Source: Bacillus sp. OV166
GTDB taxonomy: Bacteria > Bacillota > Bacilli > Bacillales > Cytobacillaceae
Direction of reading: 5' to 3'
NCBI RefSeq assembly: GCF_900177675.1
Contig: NZ_FXWM01000001.1
Span: 4,969,001 to 5,033,000, forward strand
Length of the DNA stretch: 64,000 bases
Numbering within the stretch: position 1 is the first letter of the stretch; the number at the start of each line of letters is the position of its first letter. The position numbers were made by a program, and so were the translations under genes. The notes below the pieces were generated by a model. That model worked only from the letters and a program-made list of their open reading frames with translations, did not search any database and had not been told where the DNA came from. Below are positions 16,061-23,662 of this stretch, piece by piece.

Positions 16061-17329
16061 TTACACCTTTTTTAAATTATTTGGTGTTTCTTTTTGTGCA
16101 TCAGTATGAACGCGTTTGTTCAATACAGTATCTTCCATTACCCTGCTTGTTTCGGATGCAATACGTTTCCATCCATACAGGATTGTTACAATTTGTCTTC
16201 CTTTTTTACCAATTTCTTCAGCTTTAAGTGGATGATTTATTAGAAAGTCGATTTGTTCGAGCATGCTCTCTGCATCCCCAGGGGTCATTAGTAATCCTGT
16301 ATGTAGATGCTTCACAATACCCTTCATCCCACCTGTATTGGATACAATCGTTGGTTTACCTAAGATCATCGTTTCAAGTACCACTATTCCGAAAGGTTCA
16401 TATAAACTAGGAATGACTGCTAGTTCACTTCCAGCAATGAGTGAATTCCTTTGCTCATCAGTAACATATCCAACAAATGTAATATGGCTTTCTAAATTCC
16501 GCACGTTAATTTGTCTTCGATACGTTTCAAGCATCGGTCCTTTTCCTGCTATCACAAAAAAGCAGTCTATTTCCCTCTCTTTTGCGATCGATGCTGCCTC
16601 TATAATGGTTTCAAATCCTTTTTCTTTTACGATTCTACCAATTGAAAAAATGTATTTCTGATCCTTAAGTTCCGGAAATATTTCCTCTGTATCAAGTTCA
16701 TTCAAGACAGGTTCAATACCATTTGGAATAATGGCTATCTTATCATTTTTCGCCTTAAAGATGGAGTTGAGAACATCTTTCATGTAATCGCTGCAAACAA
16801 TAATTTGATCGGATTCGCAAATTAATTGCTGTTCCTTTTTATGAATAAACTGTTGCATTTCAGTATGAATACCGTTGTTCCTTCCATACTCTGTCGCATG
16901 AATGGTTGCTAGTAGTGGAATTTTCAGTGTTTCTTTTAATACAATCGAGGCTGAACCAACAAGCCAATCATGGGCATGTATGATATCAAAATGGATTTCC
17001 TCCGCTAATTGTTCTGCCTTGAAAGCCATAGCTAAATTAAGTCCACCTATCCACGAAAGAAAATTATCATCGTATTGGTTTATTGGTTTGACTCGATGAA
17101 CATTTACGCCGTCCATATTTTCAAATGAAGGAAGATTACCATTTATTGCAGTTAAAACATGAACTTCATGTCCTTTTTCTGCCAAATGAACGGATAATCC
17201 AAATACATGTCTTGAAAGACCCCCAACAATATTAGGAGGATATTCCCAGCAAAGCATCAGTATTTTTAAAGTCCGATAATTGGATGGGGTTTTATGCGAA
17301 CCATCGAGTTGGGAGAATATATTATCCAT
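16061..17329 (-). CDS. Glycosyltransferase family 4 (YqgM-like)
   Basis: GT-B fold retaining glycosyltransferase. The N-terminal acceptor domain has the loop MLCWEYPPNIVGGLSRHV (residues 23-40) and IIHAHDW. The C-terminal donor domain has IFSIGRIVKEKGFETIIEA and the nucleotide-sugar motif PSLYEPFGIVVLETMILGKP with EX7E spacing. This resembles starch/glycogen-synthase-like GT4 enzymes and B. subtilis YqgM. The start at ATG 17329 (MDNIFSQLDG) has GGAG seven bases upstream and overlaps the DUF4912 stop by eight bases; the frame reads back to 17410 without a site. Donor and acceptor are unknown. Confidence 0.88.
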   Translation of the reverse strand: MDNIFSQLDGSHKTPSNYRTLKILMLCWEYPPNIVGGLSRHVFGLSVHLAEKGHEVHVLTAINGNLPSFENMDGVNVHRVKPINQYDDNFLSWIGGLNLAMAFKAEQLAEEIHFDIIHAHDWLVGSASIVLKETLKIPLLATIHATEYGRNNGIHTEMQQFIHKKEQQLICESDQIIVCSDYMKDVLNSIFKAKNDKIAIIPNGIEPVLNELDTEEIFPELKDQKYIFSIGRIVKEKGFETIIEAASIAKEREIDCFFVIAGKGPMLETYRRQINVRNLESHITFVGYVTDEQRNSLIAGSELAVIPSLYEPFGIVVLETMILGKPTIVSNTGGMKGIVKHLHTGLLMTPGDAESMLEQIDFLINHPLKAEEIGKKGRQIVTILYGWKRIASETSRVMEDTVLNKRVHTDAQKETPNNLKKV

Positions 17330-17873
17330 TAATATTCTCCATGTTTTTTGAGTCCACGTAATAACTATACGTACTAACATGATCAATCCACTTTGGCGAC
17401 TGCTCTTCATGTTGCTTAAGCTGGATTAGATCATGATTCATTTCAGTTCCATTCGGTATTTCCATCATCGGAGTTTGAATGGAATTAGAACGATATAGGG
17501 GGAAAAATTTCTGGTTGGAAATAGTAATCCCTAATTCTGCTACATAGCTGCGATTTGCAACCAATCCTTTGATGAACCAATGTCCTTTCTGATAAGGAAC
17601 CGCGATTTCAAAAAAATGGTGAGCATTTTTTCCGGTAAAAACCAAATCTGTTACATCATAGATCCGAACAACAGGGATAAGACTCTCAAAACTAAGATTA
17701 AAAAATAGTTCAATCATTTTTTTGGGTATTTCGGAAACTTCCCAGAAGAGAAGCAATTTGCGGGGGGTAACAAGCTTTGTGGCCAACTCACCTTTAATTG
17801 GAATAAAATCTGTAGATGGATTGTTAGTTATATTTCTTCCATCTCCTTTTAGGTTACTAATCTCATTAATCAT
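17322..17873 (-). CDS. DUF4912 domain-containing protein
   Basis: A 183-residue cytosolic protein with the DUF4912 pattern: LATKLVTPRKLLLFWEVSE near residues 30-48, VVRIYDVTD, the WFIKGLVANRSYVAELG strand pair, and FFPLYRSNSIQTP. DUF4912 often accompanies glycosyltransferases or GH57-type enzymes and may bind carbohydrate; function is unproven. Start ATG 17873 has GGAGGA five bases upstream. It overlaps the GT4 gene by eight bases (ATGGATAA). It lies where B. subtilis has yqgL, but I see no relationship. Confidence 0.78.
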   Translation of the reverse strand: MINEISNLKGDGRNITNNPSTDFIPIKGELATKLVTPRKLLLFWEVSEIPKKMIELFFNLSFESLIPVVRIYDVTDLVFTGKNAHHFFEIAVPYQKGHWFIKGLVANRSYVAELGITISNQKFFPLYRSNSIQTPMMEIPNGTEMNHDLIQLKQHEEQSPKWIDHVSTYSYYVDSKNMENING

Positions 17874-18079
17874 GTCTTCCTCCATTTCTGCAAACAATCA
17901 ATATATGCACCAAATTCCAAATTATGCTTAATACATGATAATTTAATCGTACCACCAGATTCAACCGCGCACAATAAACGCAAATTGTCGTTTCTTGAAA
18001 GACTTTAATATTAAATGCCAATCCGTTCACCTTGTAAAAATAAGGCTGTGATAAAGGACATTGTTGATATTACAGCCAA

Positions 18080-18209
18080 GTTGATTGGGGCGGAAGGCGC
18101 GAAGACTCCAGCGAGAGGACGGGGCAGGGGAGACCCCGCAGGCGCGCTTAGCGCCGAGGAGGCTCCCCTGACCGCCCGCGAACCGCACGCGCCTGGAGCG
18201 TAAATCAAC
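18080..18209 (+). repeat. GC-rich ~129-bp dispersed repeat, copy R1
   Basis: First of four copies. The ends are GTTGATT and AATCAAC, perfect 7-bp terminal inverted repeats. Inside are nested complementary segments: GGCGCG/CGCGCC, CAGGGGAG/CTCCCCTG, and a GGCGC-GCTTA-GCGCC tip. Base composition is strikingly GC-rich against the AT-rich flanks. It occupies most of the 412-base gap between phoU and the DUF4912 gene; the rest of that gap is AT-rich and featureless apart from the phoU terminator. No protein coding is evident on either strand. Confidence 0.85.
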
Positions 18210-18232
18210 ATCTCTGATTAACTGAGCCTAAA

Positions 18233-18266
18233 ATAAAAAAAGATAAGGCATAAAAATCCTCATCTT
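18233..18266 (-). terminator. Terminator of the pst-phoU operon
   Basis: AGATAAGG/CCTCATCT (one G-U pair) with a nine-base loop and a T7 run on the minus strand, twenty bases after the phoU stop. Confidence 0.65.
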
Positions 18267-18285
18267 TAATAAACACTATTTATCA

Positions 18286-18945
18286 TTAGTCATTTAAATT
18301 CACGCGGTTACCTGTCACAAGGTAAATGACATGCTCTGCAATATTGGTTGAATGATCTGCGATTCTTTCAATATATCTACATACAAACGCTAATTGAATA
18401 ATTTGGTTTGTTGAGTTTGGATTTTGTGGGATATAGCCCAATAACTCTTGAATTAAGCTTCCAAACATTTTGTCCACTTCATCATCTTTATCCGCGCACT
18501 TTTTTGCCAACGTAACATCTTCTGAATAATAGGCTTTTATGGAATCAGAAACCATCTCTAAGGCCATCTCCATCATTTTTGGTATATCTATTATTTCTTT
18601 AAAATGCTCTTCCTTGCCAATATGGATGGTCGATTTTGCTATATTTACTGCTATATCTGCAAAACGTTCAACCTCAGATGAAACCTTTAATGCTACATTT
18701 ATTTTCCTAAGATCGGTGGCTACGGGTGATTGTCTTGCTATTAATAATAATGCTTTATCATTAATTTCATATTCTAACTCATCGATTTCATTATCACCAT
18801 CAATTACCTGTTTCGCCTTTTCCATGTCCTGATTTATTAGGGCAATCATCGATTCTTGGATAGCGTGCTCCGATTTTTCAGCCATTTTTAATAGAAGATC
18901 TTTTAATTCTTTTAAATTATTATCAAAATTTGTCCTCGTACTCAT
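18286..18945 (-). CDS. phoU: Phosphate signalling regulator PhoU
   Basis: All-helical peripheral protein that links Pst transport to PhoR signalling and persister physiology in other bacteria. Two PhoU repeats are visible, each with the metal-binding pattern ExxxD (GDNEIDELEYEIND and KDDEVDKMFGSL). The C-terminal RYIERIADHSTNIAEHV is diagnostic. ATG 18945 has GAGGTG seven bases upstream; the frame extends 19 codons into pstB without a site. B. subtilis lacks a classical phoU in its pst operon, so gene content here is more like other Bacilli. Confidence 0.95.
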   Translation of the reverse strand: MSTRTNFDNNLKELKDLLLKMAEKSEHAIQESMIALINQDMEKAKQVIDGDNEIDELEYEINDKALLLIARQSPVATDLRKINVALKVSSEVERFADIAVNIAKSTIHIGKEEHFKEIIDIPKMMEMALEMVSDSIKAYYSEDVTLAKKCADKDDEVDKMFGSLIQELLGYIPQNPNSTNQIIQLAFVCRYIERIADHSTNIAEHVIYLVTGNRVNLND

Positions 18946-18958
18946 AGTAGACACCTCA

Positions 18959-19732
18959 TCATCCGAATCTTCCTGTAATATATCCTTCAGTTCTTGAGTC
19001 ATTTGGATTAGAAAAAATTGTCGAAGTTGAATCTAGTTCGATTAATTCACCCATTAAAAAGAAAGCTGTTTTATCTGAAACCCTTGATGCCTGCTGCATG
19101 TTATGGGTAACAATAACAATTGTATATTTTTCTTTTAATTCTAAGATCATTTCCTCGATCTTCAACGTAGAAATTGGGTCTAAGGCTGAAGTAGGTTCGT
19201 CCATTAGCAATACTTCCGGTTTCGTTGCTAGCGCTCTTGCTATACACAGCCTTTGCTGTTGCCCCCCTGAAAGTCCTAAAGCAGGAGCATTTAAACGGTC
19301 CTTTACTTCCTCCCATAATGCTACATCCATCAGTGATTTAATGACAATCTCATCGAGATGCTTCTTTTTAGTGATACCATGGACTCTCGGACCATAGGCA
19401 ACATTATCAAAGATAGATTGCGGAAAAGGATTTCCCTTCTGAAAAACCATTCCAACATGTTTGCGGAGTTCGACGAGATCCATTTTCTTGTCTAATATAT
19501 TTTGCCCATTTAGATTAATTTCGCCCGTCATTTTTACATTCGGGACCATATTTATCATTAAGTTAAGAGTTTTAATAAATGTGGACTTCCCACAGCCAGA
19601 AGGACCAATGATTGCGGTAACCTCTTTTTTGTCAATTGGAAAGTTGATGTTTTTTAACGCATGATGTTCACCATACCATAAATTTAGGTCTTTAATATCA
19701 AATACTTGTCTGGTTAATGTTGATATTGCCAC
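18959..19732 (-). CDS. pstB: Phosphate ABC transporter ATP-binding protein PstB (second copy)
   Basis: ATPase of the PstSCAB phosphate importer: Walker A GPSGCGKSTF near residue 43, Q-loop VFQKGNPFP, signature LSGGQQQRLC, Walker B VLLMDEPTSALDP and the switch histidine VTHNM. C-terminal EGYITGRFG is typical of PstB. It is the downstream of two tandem pstB paralogues, as in B. subtilis pstBA/pstBB. The upstream copy ends twelve bases before its start. PhoU follows after 13 bases. Confidence 0.95.
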   Translation of the reverse strand: MAISTLTRQVFDIKDLNLWYGEHHALKNINFPIDKKEVTAIIGPSGCGKSTFIKTLNLMINMVPNVKMTGEINLNGQNILDKKMDLVELRKHVGMVFQKGNPFPQSIFDNVAYGPRVHGITKKKHLDEIVIKSLMDVALWEEVKDRLNAPALGLSGGQQQRLCIARALATKPEVLLMDEPTSALDPISTLKIEEMILELKEKYTIVIVTHNMQQASRVSDKTAFFLMGELIELDSTSTIFSNPNDSRTEGYITGRFG

Positions 19733-19744
19733 AACTGTTCCCCC

Positions 19745-20566
19745 TTATCCAAACCTTCCAGAGATATATTCCTCTGTCTTTTTAACAGATGGATTGGTAA
19801 AGATTTTTTCCGTATGATCATATTCAATTATATCACCGCTCAAGAAGAAGGCTGTTTTATCAGAAATACGTGATGCCTGCTGCATATTATGGGTGACAAT
19901 AATAATTGAATACTCTTTTTTTAAATCAACAATTAAATCCTCAACCTTAGCATTGGATATCGGGTCTAGTGCCGAGGATGGTTCATCAAGGAGCATGACA
20001 GTCGGTTTCATCGCAATCGTCCTTGCAATACAAAGACGTTGCTGCTGCCCGCCAGAAAGTGACAAAGCCGATTTATGAAGCCTGTCCTTTACTTCCTCCC
20101 ATAATGCTGCTTTTTTCAGACTCACTTCCACCATTTCATCAAGTTTGCTTTTCTTTTTGATTCCAGCAAATTTAAGGGCGTGTGTAATATTCTCATAAAT
20201 TGATTTTGGAAATGGGTTGGGCTTTTGAAAAACCATGCCGATTTCCTTACGGAGAGCAACGACATTTATTTGTTCCGACAGAATATTGAGATCTTCATAT
20301 ATGATTTCTCCCTCCGCCCTTGCTCCAGGGATGAGGTCATTCATTCGATTAATACTTCTTAAAAAAGTGGATTTACCACAGCCTGATGGGCCTATGAGTG
20401 CTGTAACGGAATTTTTTTCAATATCAAGTGAAATCCCATTTACAGCTCGTTTTTCTCCATAGAATATTTCTAAATTATTTACCTTTAAGATATGTTCCTT
20501 TTGCAACTGGCTGTTAGACTGAACAGCTTGATTATCGGTCGATTCTTCTTTAAATGCTGTAACCAT
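19745..20566 (-). CDS. pstB: Phosphate ABC transporter ATP-binding protein PstB (first copy)
   Basis: Paralogue of the next gene with the same motifs: GPSGCGKSTFLRSINRMNDL near residue 57, VFQKPNPFPKSI, LSGGQQQRLCIART, LLDEPSSALDP and a C-terminal EEYISGRFG. It has a 25-residue polar N-terminal extension before the conserved core. It lies sixteen bases after pstA, inside the PhoP-controlled operon. Having two PstB subunits suggests alternative or heterodimeric ATPases. Which copy is used when cannot be read from sequence. Confidence 0.95.
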   Translation of the reverse strand: MVTAFKEESTDNQAVQSNSQLQKEHILKVNNLEIFYGEKRAVNGISLDIEKNSVTALIGPSGCGKSTFLRSINRMNDLIPGARAEGEIIYEDLNILSEQINVVALRKEIGMVFQKPNPFPKSIYENITHALKFAGIKKKSKLDEMVEVSLKKAALWEEVKDRLHKSALSLSGGQQQRLCIARTIAMKPTVMLLDEPSSALDPISNAKVEDLIVDLKKEYSIIIVTHNMQQASRISDKTAFFLSGDIIEYDHTEKIFTNPSVKKTEEYISGRFG

Positions 20567-20582
20567 CCTATCTCCCCGCCCC

Positions 20583-21470
20583 TTATTTTGATGCTGTTAC
20601 CTTTTTATGAATCATGCTTCCTATCCACCTAGCTAATAAGTTAAATATTAATACCGATATTACTAAAACAGCAGCTGAACCATTAGAAACCTCTTCCACA
20701 TCTGGAATTAACCCTTGTGTATTTACAGACCAAATATGAACCGCAAGCGTTTCTGCTGGACGAAATATATTTAACGGTGATTGAGGGGAAAATGGATTCC
20801 AGTTTGCGTAATCGAGTCTTGGTGTTGAAAGACCGGCTGTAAATAATAATGCAGCGGCTTCACCAAATACACGACCTGCGGCAAGAATCGCACCAGTTAA
20901 TATCGTCGGAAAAGCACTTGGTAATAAAATGGTTTTTATCGTATGCCATTTGGTAATCCCTAAGGCAAGACTAGCCTCTTTCAAATCACTTGGGACGGCA
21001 CGGATCGCATCTTCACTCACCCTTACAATTACAGGCAGGTTAAAAACCGTTAAGGCTAAGGCTCCTCCTAAAATGGTGTAGCCCCAGCCTGTTAAATTAA
21101 CGAACATTAATAAACCAAACATCCCAATGACTATGGATGGTAAAGAGGCTAGAACTTCTATACAAGAACGGACCATGTCTGTAATTTTCCCCGGCTTAGC
21201 ATACTCAGCCATATATATTCCACCGCCAATTCCTAACGGAAGGGCAATTATCATCGTAATAAATAATATATAAAATGAATTGAACAATTGGTCACGAATT
21301 CCCCCGCCTGCACGTACATTGCTTGACGGAGAGGTTAAAAAGTCAAGCGAAATATGTTTAAATCCATTAATCAAAATATAAGAAAATAAACCAACTAATA
21401 TAGAAATGATTATGATTGCAATGGCTATAAATACTCCTGTGGCAATCCGATCTGCAGTTTTACTGTTCAT
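20583..21470 (-). CDS. pstA: Phosphate ABC transporter permease PstA
   Basis: Inner-membrane permease with six predicted helices and the coupling EAA loop KEASLALGITKWHTIKTILLPSA. The ATG at 21470 is preceded by AAGGAGGAAAATGTG and overlaps the pstC stop in TGATG. The frame open back to 21554 lies inside pstC and is not used. It partners PstC to form the channel for phosphate delivered by PstS. Confidence 0.95.
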   Translation of the reverse strand: MNSKTADRIATGVFIAIAIIIISILVGLFSYILINGFKHISLDFLTSPSSNVRAGGGIRDQLFNSFYILFITMIIALPLGIGGGIYMAEYAKPGKITDMVRSCIEVLASLPSIVIGMFGLLMFVNLTGWGYTILGGALALTVFNLPVIVRVSEDAIRAVPSDLKEASLALGITKWHTIKTILLPSAFPTILTGAILAAGRVFGEAAALLFTAGLSTPRLDYANWNPFSPQSPLNIFRPAETLAVHIWSVNTQGLIPDVEEVSNGSAAVLVISVLIFNLLARWIGSMIHKKVTASK

Positions 21471-22390
21471 CACATTTTCCTCCTTGACGAAAGGTAGCGA
21501 ATGAGGAGAATAAACGCAAACGACATGATTAATAAAATTAAGCCCATTGACCAAAGAGTATTATTTTCTACACTGCCGTATGTTGTATGGCCCATGTTAA
21601 GAGTAATAATTGTCGTTAAGGTTGCTGATGCGTCTAATAAGCTTGTTGGTAAGTCTCTTACATTACCGATGACCATTTGTACCGCAAGAGCTTCTCCAAA
21701 TGCTCTTGCCATCCCAAGAACGATAGCAGTCAGGAGGGTAGGTAATGCAGCAGGTATTAAAACTTTTCTTATAGTTTGCCAGCGAGTAGCACCTAAAGCA
21801 TACGAACCTTCACGAAGATTTTTAGGCAGTGAACTCATCGCATCGGTTGCAATTGTAGTTACTGTCGGCAAAATCATGATGGATAATACAATGGTACCTG
21901 AGAGCAAGCTAAAACCAAGTCCGCCCACATGTTCCCTGATAAATGGTACTAACACTGTAAGCCCGATGAAGCCATAAACTACAGATGGAATTCCGACCAA
22001 AAGCTCTATCACTGGCTGTAATATTTTCCTTCCCCATGAGGGTGCAATTTCGGTCATAAAAATCGCTCCGCCAATACCTAATGGTGCTGCCACAATTGCT
22101 GCAAGAAAGGTTACCGCAAAGGAACCAAAAATAAACGGTAAAGCCCCATATTCGGGTTTCGCTTGATTTGTAGGATTCCAGTGGGTACTGGTTATGAACT
22201 CAATAAGACTTACACCATTTTTTATAAAAGATTGTAAACCCTTTGAACCAAGGAAAATAGTTATCGAAATGGTTGCTGAGATCATGATGACAGCACACAA
22301 GATAACGAGAATTTTCCCGCGCAATTCCCCATCGAGCCAATTTTTCTTAGAACTTAACAATCTGTCTTTTGCAGGAACTAACTTTTCCAT
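21470..22390 (-). CDS. pstC: Phosphate ABC transporter permease PstC
   Basis: Six-helix permease with TEIAPSWGRKILQPVIELLVGIPSVVYGFIG-type PstC sequence and EAA loop REGSYALGATRWQTIRKVLIPAA. ATG 22390 (MEKLVPAKD) has AGGGGTG about eleven bases upstream; the frame begins further back at 22444 within a hairpin region. An 80-base gap holding a perfect hairpin separates it from pstS, whereas the remaining pst genes are tightly packed. Confidence 0.95.
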   Translation of the reverse strand: MEKLVPAKDRLLSSKKNWLDGELRGKILVILCAVIMISATISITIFLGSKGLQSFIKNGVSLIEFITSTHWNPTNQAKPEYGALPFIFGSFAVTFLAAIVAAPLGIGGAIFMTEIAPSWGRKILQPVIELLVGIPSVVYGFIGLTVLVPFIREHVGGLGFSLLSGTIVLSIMILPTVTTIATDAMSSLPKNLREGSYALGATRWQTIRKVLIPAALPTLLTAIVLGMARAFGEALAVQMVIGNVRDLPTSLLDASATLTTIITLNMGHTTYGSVENNTLWSMGLILLIMSFAFILLIRYLSSRRKM

Positions 22391-22423
22391 AATGCACCAA
22401 ACACCCCTAAAATACGTCATAAT

Positions 22424-22451
22424 AGGGTAAATGCTTACTTGCATTTACCCT
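22424..22451 (-). promoter_or_regulatory. Perfect hairpin between pstS and pstC
   Basis: AGGGTAAATGC and GCATTTACCCT are exact 11-base complements around TTACTT. The minus-strand sequence after it (TATTATG) is not a T-run. It is therefore better read as a 3' stabiliser or partial attenuator that lets pstS mRNA exceed the permease genes, as commonly seen for binding-protein genes. No measurement is available. Confidence 0.6.
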
Positions 22452-22470
22452 TTCATTATTCAACCTGTTT

Positions 22471-23385
22471 TTATAGGTTTTTTTGATTTCCTTTTGCATC
22501 GCGCTCAACTTTCATTTTTGTTACTGGTAGATATCCTTGTTCTTTTAATAGTGTGTTTTGGATATCGTCAGACATTAAATAGTCAAGGAACGCTTTAGCA
22601 AGATCTGTTGCTTCACCTTTTGTATAAGAGTGTTGGTATGCCCAAACTGGAAATTTACCAGATTGCACATTTTCTTCATTTGGTTCTACTCCATCGATTG
22701 CAAGTGGAGTTACAGATTCGTCAGTGAAGTATGAGAATGCAAGGTAACCCACTGCACCATCAGTTTCATTGATAATCTTTTTAACGGTGTTTGAAGAATC
22801 TTCCGTAATCCCTTCAGCAGGTGTGGCACCATCAAGGGCGAACTTATTGAATACCGCACGTGTTCCTGAAGAGTCCGGACGGTTTACAAGAACGATCTTC
22901 TGGTCTTTTCCGCCAAGTTCTTTCCAGTTTGTGATTTTTCCAGTGAAAACTTTAATTAAATCTTCCTTTTTAATATCTTTAATACCAACTTTAGGGTTAA
23001 CTGCTGCTGTCATACCTACAACAGCTACTTTATGGTCAACAAGCTGATCAGCTGGAATGCCTTCTTTTTCTTCAGCGAATACGTCTGAGTTACCAATCTG
23101 CACAGATCCTTCAGCAACTTGTGATAAGCCCGTACCAGATCCACCAGCGTTTACTTGAACATCAACATTTGGATTTTCAGCCATAAACTCTTCAGCAGCA
23201 GCGGCAACTAATGGTTGCATAGCAGAGGAACCAGAAACAGTTAATGAGCCAGAAAGTTCTGTAGTTTTATTATCTTTATTAGCAGTTTCATCTTTTTTAT
23301 CAGTAGAGGCTCCCCCACAAGCAGCAACGAATACCATTAATGCTGCTAGAGTAAGTAATAGGCCAAATTTCTTAAAGCTTTTCAT
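22471..23385 (-). CDS. pstS: Phosphate-binding lipoprotein PstS
   Basis: Lipoprotein with signal ending FVAACGG (lipobox cysteine at residue 23), anchored outside the membrane to deliver phosphate to PstCA. Phosphate-binding residues are visible in SGSSAMQPL, NAGGSGTGLSQV and NRPDSSGTRAVF. Length of 304 aa is normal. GGGGGAATTAAACAA lies upstream. The regulatory region at 23483-23520 carries four PhoP-type hexamers. It is the first gene of pstS-C-A-B-B-phoU. Confidence 0.97.
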   Translation of the reverse strand: MKSFKKFGLLLTLAALMVFVAACGGASTDKKDETANKDNKTTELSGSLTVSGSSAMQPLVAAAAEEFMAENPNVDVQVNAGGSGTGLSQVAEGSVQIGNSDVFAEEKEGIPADQLVDHKVAVVGMTAAVNPKVGIKDIKKEDLIKVFTGKITNWKELGGKDQKIVLVNRPDSSGTRAVFNKFALDGATPAEGITEDSSNTVKKIINETDGAVGYLAFSYFTDESVTPLAIDGVEPNEENVQSGKFPVWAYQHSYTKGEATDLAKAFLDYLMSDDIQNTLLKEQGYLPVTKMKVERDAKGNQKNL

Positions 23386-23482
23386 TTGTTTAATTCCCCC
23401 TGTGAATTTTGGTTTGTTTGTTATTTGTTCTGTCTTACATGTCTAAGAATAAAACTAAACTGTTAACCGAGTTTTAATTGAA

Positions 23483-23520
23483 TGTAAAGGTTTTGTAAAG
23501 ATATGTTGAGTTTGTGTAAA
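23483..23520 (-). promoter_or_regulatory. PhoP box upstream of pstS
   Basis: On the minus strand the hexamers TTTACA, TCAACA, TTTACA and TTTACA recur at 11-, 10- and 11-base steps, the TT(A/C)ACA direct-repeat pattern bound by PhoP~P in Bacillus. They lie about 98-135 bases before the pstS ATG. Low-phosphate induction of the whole pst operon follows from this. Confidence 0.85.
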
Positions 23521-23591
23521 TCGATAATATTTTCTATATATAAATTGTCCTTAGTGCGTTAGATTAATGCAAAGTAGAACTTAAAAGTATA

Positions 23592-23624
23592 AAAAACACC
23601 TGCCTCAATCTGAGACAGGTGTTT
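23592..23624 (-). terminator. Terminator of pbpA
   Basis: AAACACCTG/CAGGTGTTT with an inner CTCA/TGAG pairing; T-run on the minus strand about 40 bases after the stop. Confidence 0.8.
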
Positions 23625-23662
23625 CAGTAATATTAATGATCAGCTTGACTAATGTTTTGGGT

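Noticed and set aside
18060..18210. CRISPR array
   Set aside because: The four GC-rich repeats are dispersed over 42 kb in both orientations; there are no regularly spaced short repeats or cas genes anywhere in the window.
18011..18211. GC-rich open frames across repeat R1 on both strands (and similar frames over R2 and R4)
   Set aside because: They arise from the GC-rich repeat, differ between copies and have no ribosome site; the element is better explained by structure.
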